This document shows, one piece after another, positions 7,864-14,786 of a DNA stretch of 28,907 nt (position 1 is the stretch's first letter; each line of letters opens with the position of its first letter). The translations under genes and the position numbers were made by a program. Under the pieces are notes generated by a model that did not search any database, was not told where the DNA came from, and was given only the letters and a program-made list of their open reading frames with translations. The DNA is taken from contig JAGGVT010000039.1 of assembly GCA_021157815.1 (NCBI GenBank), positions 1 to 28,907 of the forward strand. Direction: 5' to 3'. This DNA comes from a bacterium (GTDB taxonomy: Bacteria; JAJVIF01; JAGGVT01).

Positions 7864-8105
7864 GTTGTTAATGTGATTCAGATTTCGTTATTTTTAAAAA
7901 CAATCGCGGGTGAAAGATTCCTGGATTTTTTGGCGACCGGGATTCTGTAATATGTAATTTCTTTTCTCACCCGCAAATTGTGTGTAAACAAAAATAAAGC
8001 TGCGAACGGTTAAACGTTATTTTGGATTATTATGACAACCGGGTTTGGTTATTATTTTCGCGTTGTCCCCGGTCACAGCTTGAAACATTAATTTAAGGCA
8101 CAGCA
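7864..8105. other. mraZ leader region without genes
   Basis: About 240 bases between the mraZ start and the phased repeats hold no ORF that I would support. They contain an inverted repeat GCGGGTGA / TCACCCGC (7906-7913 and 7967-7974) that would form a stem in a long mraZ leader RNA. Nothing else stands out. Confidence 0.4.
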
Positions 8106-8165
8106 GTAACATTTTGAAACATATATTTATCTGCTGTAACACCATTTAACATTTTGTAACACCGG
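8106..8165. promoter_or_regulatory. 10-bp phased repeat array, candidate MraZ operator
   Basis: Five copies of a (G/T)(T/A)AACA unit start at 8106, 8116, 8136, 8146 and 8156, so all are exactly 10 or 20 bases apart; the slot at 8126 is degenerate. Read towards mraZ the unit is TGTTAC or TGTTTC. MraZ proteins are known to bind short direct repeats with a 10-bp period upstream of mraZ. The period and location fit; the core differs from the E. coli TGGG core. The array starts just downstream of a predicted -10 box for mraZ (8168-8173). Confidence 0.6.
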
Positions 8166-8167
8166 CT

Positions 8168-8196
8168 ATAATAATTGTATTCACTTCGCTGTTCAA
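8168..8196 (-). promoter_or_regulatory. Predicted promoter of the mraZ operon
   Basis: On the minus strand TTGAAC (8191-8196) and TATTAT (8168-8173) are separated by 17 bases. Transcription would begin near 8161, at the edge of the repeat array, giving a leader of about 300 bases before mraZ. The same DNA reads TATAAT on the plus strand (8167-8172), so a rightward promoter is also conceivable, but no well-spaced -35 is seen for it. Confidence 0.5.
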
Positions 8197-8530
8197 GGTG
8201 AACATCCGTTTATTCCAAAATTCCTTTCTTGAATCAAATGTCGCTTCAGATTTGCCTTCCATCATGCGCTAACGGGCATTATTACCGGCATTTGCGCATA
8301 GTATCACCCGCCACCCAATTACATTTAATTTCAGCCTCTGAAAAAATATCTTTTTTTTCCATTGACAAGGTAATTAAACCAACATGTTTTTTGTGTTCAA
8401 TCGTTGCGTCTTGTTCATCTCATTGACGAAATAACGCATTGTAATTTTCAACTGCGATTTCCCAATGATTCGTAATCAATCTTTACATGCCTGGCATTTT
8501 CAATTATATTTTTGTGGTTTGAATCATAAG

Positions 8531-8611
8531 CTGCAATTTTGTGCTGCAGGATTTAGTACAAAATCAGACATTTGGTCTGAGTTATTTTATGCCTTTAACT
8601 TATAAGGCATA
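8531..8611 (+). promoter_or_regulatory. Cluster of three small palindromes upstream of the kinase gene
   Basis: Between 60 and 145 bases before the kinase start are CTGCA/TGCAG (8531-8535, 8545-8549), TCAGAC/GTCTGA (8564-8569, 8575-8580) and TATGCCTT/AAGGCATA (8588-8595, 8604-8611). They could be operators or leader hairpins. I see no convincing -35/-10 pair here. The rest of the gap from 8197 to 8673 holds nothing that I can support; a 65-codon frame at 8229-8426 looks like chance. Confidence 0.35.
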
Positions 8612-8673
8612 TCCAATAAATGAGATTATTTCCTGAACTATCTGATTTATAAAATCAAACAGGTGAAGCAATA

Positions 8674-9519
8674 ATGGCAAAGCAGGACAAGTATCTTAAT
8701 CAAAAAATCAATAATTATGGCGTGAAGTATCGTCTTGGACAGGGCGCATTCGCAACGATATACGCCGCGGAGGATTTATCAAAATCCACATCGCAGGAAA
8801 AATGCATGGTCGCCTTGAAAATTCCCTTGAACAAGGATGAGAACTACAAAAAGAACATGGCGGAAGCGGAACTTCTTCTCGGGCTTAATCATCCGAACAT
8901 CGCTAGATGCTATTCAATCGAGATGGACAGGCGGGAGAACATTTTTTTCTTCGTAATGGAAATCATCAAAGGCAAGGATCTCAATGAGATTATCGACCTT
9001 GCCGGCGGGCCGATGCCGTCAAAACAGGTCGAGCATATTGGACGCCAAATTCTTGACGCATGCAAATACATGGGGAAGAACTACATTGTCCATCGCGACA
9101 TAAAACCGGCGAATATTGTTATCCTCGATGAACCGTACGGCTGGGCGAAGATAATGGATTTCGGCCTTGCAATCAACACTCTTGACTGGAATGGCAAGGG
9201 CGCGCAGGCGGGAAGCCTTTTGTTTATGGCTCCTGAACAATGCAAGGGCAAGCCTGAACCGGCTAGTGATATCTGGGGAATCGGAGTAATCATGTATAAA
9301 ATGCTGACCGGCAAATCCCCATTCCTGGCAGCAAGTGAACCTGAAATTCGCCAGAGAATCCTTGAAGATGAGCCGACTCCAATTCTTGAAATCATCCCGA
9401 ACGCCGATCCAAAACTGGTTGAATTAATCGACAAGTGCCTCATTAAAGATCCGAAGGAACGCTACAAATTCGAGGATATGGAAGATGGATTCAGGCCATA
9501 CGGTGATGGCGACACATAA
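8674..9519 (+). CDS. Soluble Hanks-type Ser/Thr protein kinase
   Basis: The 281-residue protein is a bare eukaryotic-type kinase domain. Visible motifs are the glycine loop GQGAFATIY (22-30), the ATP-anchoring Lys49 in VALK, the catalytic loop HRDIKPAN (140-147), DFG (162-164), APE (186-188) and DIWGIGVIMYKMLTGKSPF of subdomain IX. All catalytic residues are present. There is no membrane helix, PASTA or other sensor domain, so it should act in the cytoplasm on unknown substrates. It starts with ATG after AGGTG. It is divergent from the dcw cluster across an 810-bp gap, so regulation of cell-wall genes or FtsL/MurJ by phosphorylation is possible but not shown. It is apparently monocistronic. 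Confidence 0.93.
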   Translation: MAKQDKYLNQKINNYGVKYRLGQGAFATIYAAEDLSKSTSQEKCMVALKIPLNKDENYKKNMAEAELLLGLNHPNIARCYSIEMDRRENIFFFVMEIIKGKDLNEIIDLAGGPMPSKQVEHIGRQILDACKYMGKNYIVHRDIKPANIVILDEPYGWAKIMDFGLAINTLDWNGKGAQAGSLLFMAPEQCKGKPEPASDIWGIGVIMYKMLTGKSPFLAASEPEIRQRILEDEPTPILEIIPNADPKLVELIDKCLIKDPKERYKFEDMEDGFRPYGDGDT

Positions 9520-9539
9520 AGCGACAATATGCTAATGCA

Positions 9540-9708
9540 TTCAATTAATTGTGTGTGTTATTTGCACCCCGTAAAAAAAAGGGTACAGTCCACATGAGGC
9601 TTCAAGTCTGATGTTATCAATATACTACGCTGCAAACCCACATTTATACTGGGTTTATTCATTTGGCTGGGACAGTCCCCTTTTTTTTACTCAACCTAAG
9701 CTCAACCC
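9540..9708. mobile_element. MITE-like element, copy 2 (right end truncated)
   Basis: It shares with copy 1 the left part (GTGTGTGTTATTTGCACCCC, then GTAAAAAAAAGGG), the middle (AGGCTTCAA, then TGATG, then TCAATA) and the right core (GACAGTCCCC, T8, ACTCAA). Its right terminal repeat stops at CTCAACCC (9701-9708) and continues straight into a different palindromic element at 9709. No coding capacity. Confidence 0.6.
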
Positions 9709-9809
9709 GGGTGCCGCCCACACATCACGTCTTTTTGTGATTTGTGGGTGAAATGCGTATCTTCGCTGCAAACACCCATAAAACCGAGACGGCTGTATGG
9801 GCGGCACCC
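9709..9809. repeat. REP/BIME-like palindromic element
   Basis: GGGTGCCGCCCA (9709-9720) and TGGGCGGCACCC (9798-9809) are a perfect 12-bp inverted repeat. Inside, CCCACACATCAC (9717-9728) and GTGATTTGTGGG (9737-9748) pair at 11 of 12 positions, so two alternative hairpins compete. Such compact GC-rich palindromes are typical of REP-type intergenic repeats. It abuts copy 2 of the MITE-like element. Confidence 0.55.
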
Positions 9810-9828
9810 AGCTTTAACGTTTTTCCAT

Positions 9829-9852
9829 AACACCATGCTTTAGCGTGGTGTT
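9829..9852. repeat. Perfect-geometry hairpin between REP element and rpsT terminator
   Basis: AACACCATGC (9829-9838) and GCGTGGTGTT (9843-9852) form a 10-bp stem with one wobble and a 4-base TTTA loop. No T-run follows on either strand, so it is more likely part of the repeat cluster or an RNA 3'-end stabiliser than a terminator. Confidence 0.4.
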
Positions 9853-9861
9853 GCAAAACAA

Positions 9862-9894
9862 AACCGCCCCTTTACGGGACGGTTAGTTTTTTCT
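9862..9894 (-). terminator. Intrinsic terminator of rpsT, possibly bidirectional
   Basis: AACCGCCCC (9862-9870) and GGGACGGTT (9876-9884) form a 9-bp stem with a G-U wobble on the minus-strand RNA and a 5-base loop, followed by TTGTTTTG. On the plus strand AGTTTTTTC follows, so it may also stop transcripts coming from the kinase. It lies about 40 bases after the rpsT stop. Confidence 0.7.
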
Positions 9895-9931
9895 TCAAGA
9901 AAATCAGTAATGACTACTCAGTTGTTTTTTC

Positions 9932-10426
9932 CTAAGATTGTTCATCCGTTGTATCTGCAGATACACTCTCTTCACTTTCAGCTGGTTCCGTTTTTTCATC
10001 CGGTACCTTTTCTGTCGGTTCCTTTTCCGCCTTGTTGATAGCAGCAGCCATCACATCAGCATCTACAGATTCCGTGGATTCATCAAGCTCCGGCCGTTCA
10101 GGCTTGACAACCTTCGGTTCTTCATGAATGGTTTTTTCAGATTTCAAAACCGCGGGTTGCCCAATGTTAAGCGTAATATTGAGGCGCTTCATAAGGCGGC
10201 TTTTTCGCCTTGACGCATTATTTTTTTTAATAATGCCTTTGGTAACCATCATGTCGAGTACACGACACGCTGCGTCTACACGCTCTGACGCATCAGATGT
10301 ATCCTTATCGAGCGCGACTCTCGCAGTCTTCACATAAGTGCGCATTTTACTTCGAAGAGTTCGATTACGAATCGTGCGCTTTTTAATTCGCTTTAGGTCC
10401 TTAATACTTGACTTGGTATGTGCCAT
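9932..10426 (-). CDS. rpsT: 30S ribosomal protein S20 with long acidic C-terminal extension
   Basis: Residues 1-87 are a complete S20: MAHTKSSIKDLKRIKKRTIRNR at the start, basic helices binding the 16S rRNA 5' domain, and NNASRRKSRLMKRLN at the end. S20 is normally under 90 residues; here another 77 or so follow, very rich in Glu, Asp, Pro, Ser and Thr (for example EPAESEESVSADTTDEQS), probably disordered. The frame is continuous, with no sign of a frameshift. A consensus-like promoter lies upstream (10475-10503) and a terminator downstream, so the gene is monocistronic, divergent from murJ. The tail's role is unknown. Confidence 0.93.
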   Translation of the reverse strand: MAHTKSSIKDLKRIKKRTIRNRTLRSKMRTYVKTARVALDKDTSDASERVDAACRVLDMMVTKGIIKKNNASRRKSRLMKRLNITLNIGQPAVLKSEKTIHEEPKVVKPERPELDESTESVDADVMAAAINKAEKEPTEKVPDEKTEPAESEESVSADTTDEQS

Positions 10427-10474
10427 TCGTCAATCCATATCCTGTAAACAGAAATAAATCACACAAAGCATAAG

Positions 10475-10503
10475 ATTATAATGAATACATAAGCAAAATT
10501 CAA
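10475..10503 (-). promoter_or_regulatory. rpsT promoter
   Basis: On the minus strand TTGAAT (10498-10503) and a perfect TATAAT (10475-10480) are 17 bases apart. Transcription would begin near 10468, leaving a leader of about 40 bases before the rpsT ATG. This is a vegetative sigma-factor-type promoter by sequence. Confidence 0.7.
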
Positions 10504-10579
10504 GGTTAATATTCAAATGAATGTATTTCATTTATTATGTAACATGTCGGGATGATTAACTTCTATTCTGTCATGGCAA

Positions 10580-10608
10580 TTGCATGTTTTGTGTGCTGAA
10601 CATATAAT
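10580..10608 (+). promoter_or_regulatory. murJ promoter
   Basis: TTGCAT (10580-10585) and a perfect TATAAT (10603-10608) are 17 bases apart. The predicted start site near 10615 leaves only about 12 bases of leader before the murJ TTG codon, with a short AGG at 10616-10618. Confidence 0.65.
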
Positions 10609-10626
10609 TGAATTCAGGTTGGACTT

Positions 10627-12312
10627 TTGAACTTAAAGGAAAGAACAACGCCGAATAAGCCAGATGAAATAAAAAGCAATGGTGGAGTCAAAATTCCAAG
10701 TGGGCGCTTTCTTGCTTTCAGTGCGCTTATTGTGATGGTTGCCACTATCCTGTCCCGTCTTCTCGGGCTTGTTCGTGAAATGACAATCGCGCATATATAC
10801 GGTGCGACAGGAAATACGGATGCTTTCTACCTCGCGTTCAATATTCCTGAATTAATCCGCACGCTGATTATATCTGGAGTACTGAGTACAATATTCATTC
10901 CGATTTTCGCCGACTTTCGAGAGAACAAATCGTTTGAGGTCGCCAAACGTGTAACCACCGAGATTTTTTCTTTCACTACATTGATTGCTGTCTGCACCGT
11001 AGTTCTTGGAATTGTGTTCGCACCCGCGGTAATTCGAGGGGCTGAGATAATCAGTTTCAGAAAAATAGATCCACAAACCATGGCCACTGCTATTCAGCTT
11101 ACACGACTCCTTTTCCCGATGTTGATTTTCATAGCGTTAAACGGATTGATTCAGGGCATTCTCAATTCCCTTCACGATTACAAAACTCCAGCGTTCGCTC
11201 CATTGATTTTTAATGTGGCAGTAATCAGCACATTGATATATTGTAAAGTATCAAATCCTGATTTTGACAATATTCGAGTTTTGGCAGTCGCTGTAGTAGC
11301 CGGTGTTTTTCTTCAATATCTGGTTCAATTGCCCGCGCTCAAATCGCATGGGTTTATTCTTTTTAAGATACCGGATTTCACTCACGAGGCGTTTGTCAAG
11401 TTCAAAGACCTGGCTCCCGCTGCGATGCTGGGTTATGCGACAATGGTTATCAACTCGTTTGTTGACAAAGCGATTGCGTTTGGGCTTGTTGAAGGTGGAA
11501 TTACAACTTTATACCTTGGATTCAGAGTTCAGCAATTGCCATACAGCATTTTCGGAGTAACGATTGTAACCGTTTTATTCCCGCTAATGGCACAACATAT
11601 TGCCGCAAAAAGATTTAACGATCTTAAAAACGCGATTAATATGGGAGTGCGCATGCTGGCGTTTACGATTATCCCCTCTTCTGTCTTCTTCATGGCGATG
11701 AGTACAACGGTAATCAGAGTTCTTTTCAGCCATGGTGAATTTCAAAATTTCGCTCAAGGTGTCGAATGGACTGCTGACGCTTTGAAGTATTACACGTTTG
11801 GAATCTTCCCCGCTGTCTCCCTTCTGCTTATTTCCAGAGTGTTCTTCAGCTTTCAGGATACAAAGACACCTCTCAAGGCTGGCGCGGTAATGGTTGTTGT
11901 TAATTTCTGTCTTGACCAGCTGCTTGGTTCGCACTTTGGAATCAAGGGCATCGCTTTTGCAACGAGTATTGTATCGTTCTTAAACTGCACGATACTTCTT
12001 TACTTCCTGAAAAGCCGCCTCCCGGATATTTGGGAATCATTTTTCAACCGCAATATATTAAAAATGCTGATTGTCGGAATTATTCAATATGCCGCGTTGA
12101 CGTATATGCTCGCCTACTACAACTTGATGTATCCTGAGCATAGTGTTGTTCGTGATATCGCTGCAATTGTAGCGGGCCTTATTGTATCCCTAATCGTATT
12201 TGGCGGATTTAGTTATGTATTCAAATGCGGTGAATGGAAAATGATTTCTGAGTATATTTTCCACAAACGCATGCGAGACAAGGAAATCCGCCTGGATGAT
12301 ACTGATATTTGA
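10627..12312 (+). CDS. murJ: Lipid II flippase MurJ
   Basis: MurJ (MviN) moves lipid II across the inner membrane for peptidoglycan synthesis. The 561-residue protein has a polar N-terminal tail of about 25 residues and then many hydrophobic helices in the MATE/MOP-fold pattern. Family signatures are SRLLGLVREMTIAHIYGATGNTDAFYLAFNIPELIR near the N terminus, GVLSTIFIPIF, and LLFPMLIFIALNGLIQGILNS, with SRVFFSFQDTKTPLK in the later half. The start is TTG at 10627: a stop codon lies in frame at 10609 and there is no ATG before the first helix. It stands alone, divergent from rpsT, away from the dcw cluster in this window. Confidence 0.95.
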   Translation: MNLKERTTPNKPDEIKSNGGVKIPSGRFLAFSALIVMVATILSRLLGLVREMTIAHIYGATGNTDAFYLAFNIPELIRTLIISGVLSTIFIPIFADFRENKSFEVAKRVTTEIFSFTTLIAVCTVVLGIVFAPAVIRGAEIISFRKIDPQTMATAIQLTRLLFPMLIFIALNGLIQGILNSLHDYKTPAFAPLIFNVAVISTLIYCKVSNPDFDNIRVLAVAVVAGVFLQYLVQLPALKSHGFILFKIPDFTHEAFVKFKDLAPAAMLGYATMVINSFVDKAIAFGLVEGGITTLYLGFRVQQLPYSIFGVTIVTVLFPLMAQHIAAKRFNDLKNAINMGVRMLAFTIIPSSVFFMAMSTTVIRVLFSHGEFQNFAQGVEWTADALKYYTFGIFPAVSLLLISRVFFSFQDTKTPLKAGAVMVVVNFCLDQLLGSHFGIKGIAFATSIVSFLNCTILLYFLKSRLPDIWESFFNRNILKMLIVGIIQYAALTYMLAYYNLMYPEHSVVRDIAAIVAGLIVSLIVFGGFSYVFKCGEWKMISEYIFHKRMRDKEIRLDDTDI

Positions 12313-12354
12313 TTGTGATTGCATAAAGAGACCTCGTCCCTTACGTCGAATTAC

Positions 12355-12519
12355 CCGTCATTCCCACGAAAGGGCCTGTTGAAAAAGCCTGTTATATCCC
12401 AGACCGTAGGGGCAACTCTCCGTGGTTGCCCTGTATTTATGCCAATATTTAGGGTAGGCACAGAGACCTACCCCCTACATTCAGCCCTTTTTCAACAGCC
12501 CCTTTCGTGGGAATGACGG
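12355..12519. mobile_element. Composite MITE-like element with about 37-bp terminal inverted repeats
   Basis: The ends at 12355-12391 and 12482-12519 are inverted repeats; the outer 33 positions match at 32 (CCGTCATTCCCACGAAAGGG, then C or G, then CTGTTGAAAAAG). Inside is a second unit, GTAGGGG (12406-12412) to CCCCTAC (12472-12478), which itself holds two hairpins: GGGCAAC/GTTGCCC (12410-12416, 12425-12431) and GGGTAGG/CCTACCC (12452-12458, 12467-12473). It is 165 bp, non-coding, and fills most of the murJ-tgt gap. The remaining bases to 12615 show nothing that I can identify. Confidence 0.7.
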
Positions 12520-12615
12520 AATCTTGATTCGTGGAAATACTTACCCCTCACTAACGTTCGGGGCTCGGATAATTCTAGTGGAAAGTTAAAACAATCCACA
12601 ATATTCTTTTCTATT

Positions 12616-13743
12616 TCAAACTCCGGGAATCAACGACTGCTTTAAATACTCATTCAGAAAATCACCGAATCGGTTTTCCAAAATAGCTTTTCTAATTTCC
12701 TTCATCAGATTCGCATAAAAAGCAAGATTGTGGTGGGTTATAATCATCAAGCCGGAAATGTTATCCTGCTTGACCAGATGGCTTATCAGCGCGCGAGTGT
12801 ATGTTCTGCAAACCTTGCAGTCGCAGTTTTTATCCAGCGGAGAATCATCATCGCGATACTGTGAGTTTTTCAGGTTCAACCTGCCCTCCGATGTTATCGC
12901 CGCCGCAGTTCGACCAAGTCGTGTCGGCAATACGCAATCGAACATATCCATCCCGAGCGCGACTGTTTTGACAATATCCCCGGGATACCCAAGCCCCATC
13001 AGATAATGAGGTTTGCCTTTGGGCAGCAAATCGGTCAAATCGTTTATCGATTCAAGCATCGCCGACTGCTCTTCCCCTACTGCAAATCCGCCAAGCGCAA
13101 TCGCGGAAATATCAAGTTCAAGAATTTCCTCAAGGCTTTGCTTTCTAAGGTTGTTATAAATTCCACCCTGAGCAATTCCGAACAGCGACTGATGTTCCTG
13201 ACCAAACCGATTAAAACTCTCAAGGCTCCCTTTCGCCCATGCGGTTGTTCTATTAACAGCAGTTGCAACATCGCTTTCATCCGCAACCGACGACGGACAC
13301 TCATCAAGTGGCATGACAAAATCGCTTCCCAGCGCGGCTTGAATTTCCATGACCTTCTCAGGCGTGAAGAAATGCATTGAACCGTCAATCGGGCTTTTAA
13401 AATGAACGCCCTCATCTGTAACCTTGCGATAATCGGACAGAGAGAAAACCTGATATCCGCCGGAGTCAGTAAGAATACCGCCATCGAATCCCATAAACCT
13501 GTGAATTCCGCCTGTCTGCTTTACAATTTCATGTCCGGGCCTTAGATATAGATGAAACGCGTTTGACAGCATGACATCGAATCCGAGTTCCTTTAATTCC
13601 CAGGTATGCGCTGCCTTGACCGCTCCCATCGTGCCAACGGGCATGAAAAAAGGCGTTTCATAGATTCCGCGCGGCGTTGTAATCCGGCCCAATCGAGCTT
13701 TGGTCTGTGAACATTCAGCGATAATCTCGAAGTTCAAAGCCAC
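12616..13743 (-). CDS. tgt: Queuine tRNA-ribosyltransferase Tgt
   Basis: Tgt replaces the anticodon guanine at position 34 of tRNA-Asp, -Asn, -His and -Tyr with the queuosine precursor. The 375-residue protein is of normal length and complete. It has TDSGGYQVFSL with the catalytic Asp93, the GIAQGG and LGGFAVGE segments, the nucleophile Asp269 in FDCVLPTRLGRTA, and a zinc site Cys307, Cys309, Cys312 and His338 (spacing as in known Tgt structures). It begins with GTG, preceded by GGGAGG ten bases upstream, and shares one base with the rluD stop (TAGTG). It is the last gene of an mscS-lspA-rluD-tgt operon. Confidence 0.97.
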   Translation of the reverse strand: MALNFEIIAECSQTKARLGRITTPRGIYETPFFMPVGTMGAVKAAHTWELKELGFDVMLSNAFHLYLRPGHEIVKQTGGIHRFMGFDGGILTDSGGYQVFSLSDYRKVTDEGVHFKSPIDGSMHFFTPEKVMEIQAALGSDFVMPLDECPSSVADESDVATAVNRTTAWAKGSLESFNRFGQEHQSLFGIAQGGIYNNLRKQSLEEILELDISAIALGGFAVGEEQSAMLESINDLTDLLPKGKPHYLMGLGYPGDIVKTVALGMDMFDCVLPTRLGRTAAAITSEGRLNLKNSQYRDDDSPLDKNCDCKVCRTYTRALISHLVKQDNISGLMIITHHNLAFYANLMKEIRKAILENRFGDFLNEYLKQSLIPGV

Positions 13744-14786
13744 TATTCCATATCCTCCCGTGCGAGGTCGCGCAAAATCTCAAGCAATCGTGAATAACAT
13801 TCCGGCAAAGGCGCTGTTATGTTCATTTCCAAATACGATACCGGATGCCGGAAAATCAGGTTTTCAGCGTGAAGGAACATGCCCTGGTATTCCGACACAA
13901 TCGCTTTGACATTCTTCATCAGTTTGCCTATTCTGTCTGCCGGAAGCCCTTTCATTCCAAGCCACCTGATATGATCAGTCAATTTCCTTGTGCCATAAAC
14001 ATGGTCATTTAAAACAGAGCGCCCCGAGTGCGCAAGGTGAACTCTAATCTGATGAGTTCGTCCCGTATGGATTTGAAGTTCAAGCGAGTCAAATCCGAAG
14101 TAACGCTCAAGCACTTTGTAGTCTGTTATCGCTTCCTTGCCGCCTTCTTTCATCGCCGCCATTTTTACACGGTTTTTGGGATGGCGTCCGATATTCAAAT
14201 CAAACGAGCCTTTCATATCCCGCATATTTCCTATGACTACAGCTCGGTAGTACTTCTCTATCTGTCGTTCTTTGAATATTTCGACCATGCGATAATATGC
14301 TTTATCTGTTTTTGCAAACGCCAGTATCCCGCTTGTTTCCTTGTCGAGACGGTGAACCACTCCCGGACGGTATTTCCCGCCGGCTGGCGCGAGTTGAATC
14401 CCCCTGCCAATCAAACCGTTAACCAGTGTGCCGGATGGCATCAATTCCGTGGGATGAGTGATTACACCTGCAGGCTTGCTCACGATTATTAAATCATCAT
14501 CCTCATGAAGAATGTCAAAATCAATTTGTTCTCCTTCTATAATTACAGGCTTATCGGCGGGGATGGTTATTTCAACCTGCTCTCCCGGCGTAAGAATGTG
14601 ATTCTTTTTACACGGGATACCATCAACAAGTGCGTATCCATCCGTGATTAGCTTTTGGATTTTACTTCGGGACAGAGTTTTGCTCGACTCGCTTTTTAAC
14701 ATACGCACGAGGAAAGCATCGACACGCTCCCCCTCGATATCAGCTTGAAAAGCAAGCCTGTTATTATCGTCAGTCGGGGATTTCAT
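13743..14786 (-). CDS. rluD: RluD-family 23S rRNA pseudouridine synthase
   Basis: An RluA/RluD-type synthase that isomerises uridines in RNA, probably 23S rRNA. From the ATG at 14786 (347 residues) it has an N-terminal S4 RNA-binding domain (about 13-75), then a catalytic domain with LIIVSKPAGVITHP, the active-site HRLDKETSG (catalytic Asp at about 148), IHTGRTHQIRVHL and HAENLIFRHP. A TTG seven codons upstream is possible but has no advantage. The start overlaps the lspA 3' end by 17 bases and the stop overlaps tgt by one base, indicating coupling. Exact target uridines cannot be told; RluD is the best match because of the S4 domain. Confidence 0.92.
   Translation of the reverse strand: MKSPTDDNNRLAFQADIEGERVDAFLVRMLKSESSKTLSRSKIQKLITDGYALVDGIPCKKNHILTPGEQVEITIPADKPVIIEGEQIDFDILHEDDDLIIVSKPAGVITHPTELMPSGTLVNGLIGRGIQLAPAGGKYRPGVVHRLDKETSGILAFAKTDKAYYRMVEIFKERQIEKYYRAVVIGNMRDMKGSFDLNIGRHPKNRVKMAAMKEGGKEAITDYKVLERYFGFDSLELQIHTGRTHQIRVHLAHSGRSVLNDHVYGTRKLTDHIRWLGMKGLPADRIGKLMKNVKAIVSEYQGMFLHAENLIFRHPVSYLEMNITAPLPECYSRLLEILRDLAREDME

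Noticed and set aside
8101-8165. CRISPR-like array
   Set aside because: Units are 10 bp on a helical grid with no spacers of regular length; an operator fits far better.
8229-8426. 65-codon frame upstream of the kinase
   Set aside because: Cys/Ser-rich chance-like composition, no ribosome binding site, AT-rich intergenic context.
12319-12516. 65-codon frame in the murJ-tgt gap
   Set aside because: It lies almost wholly inside the 165-bp inverted-repeat element and translates its palindromes.
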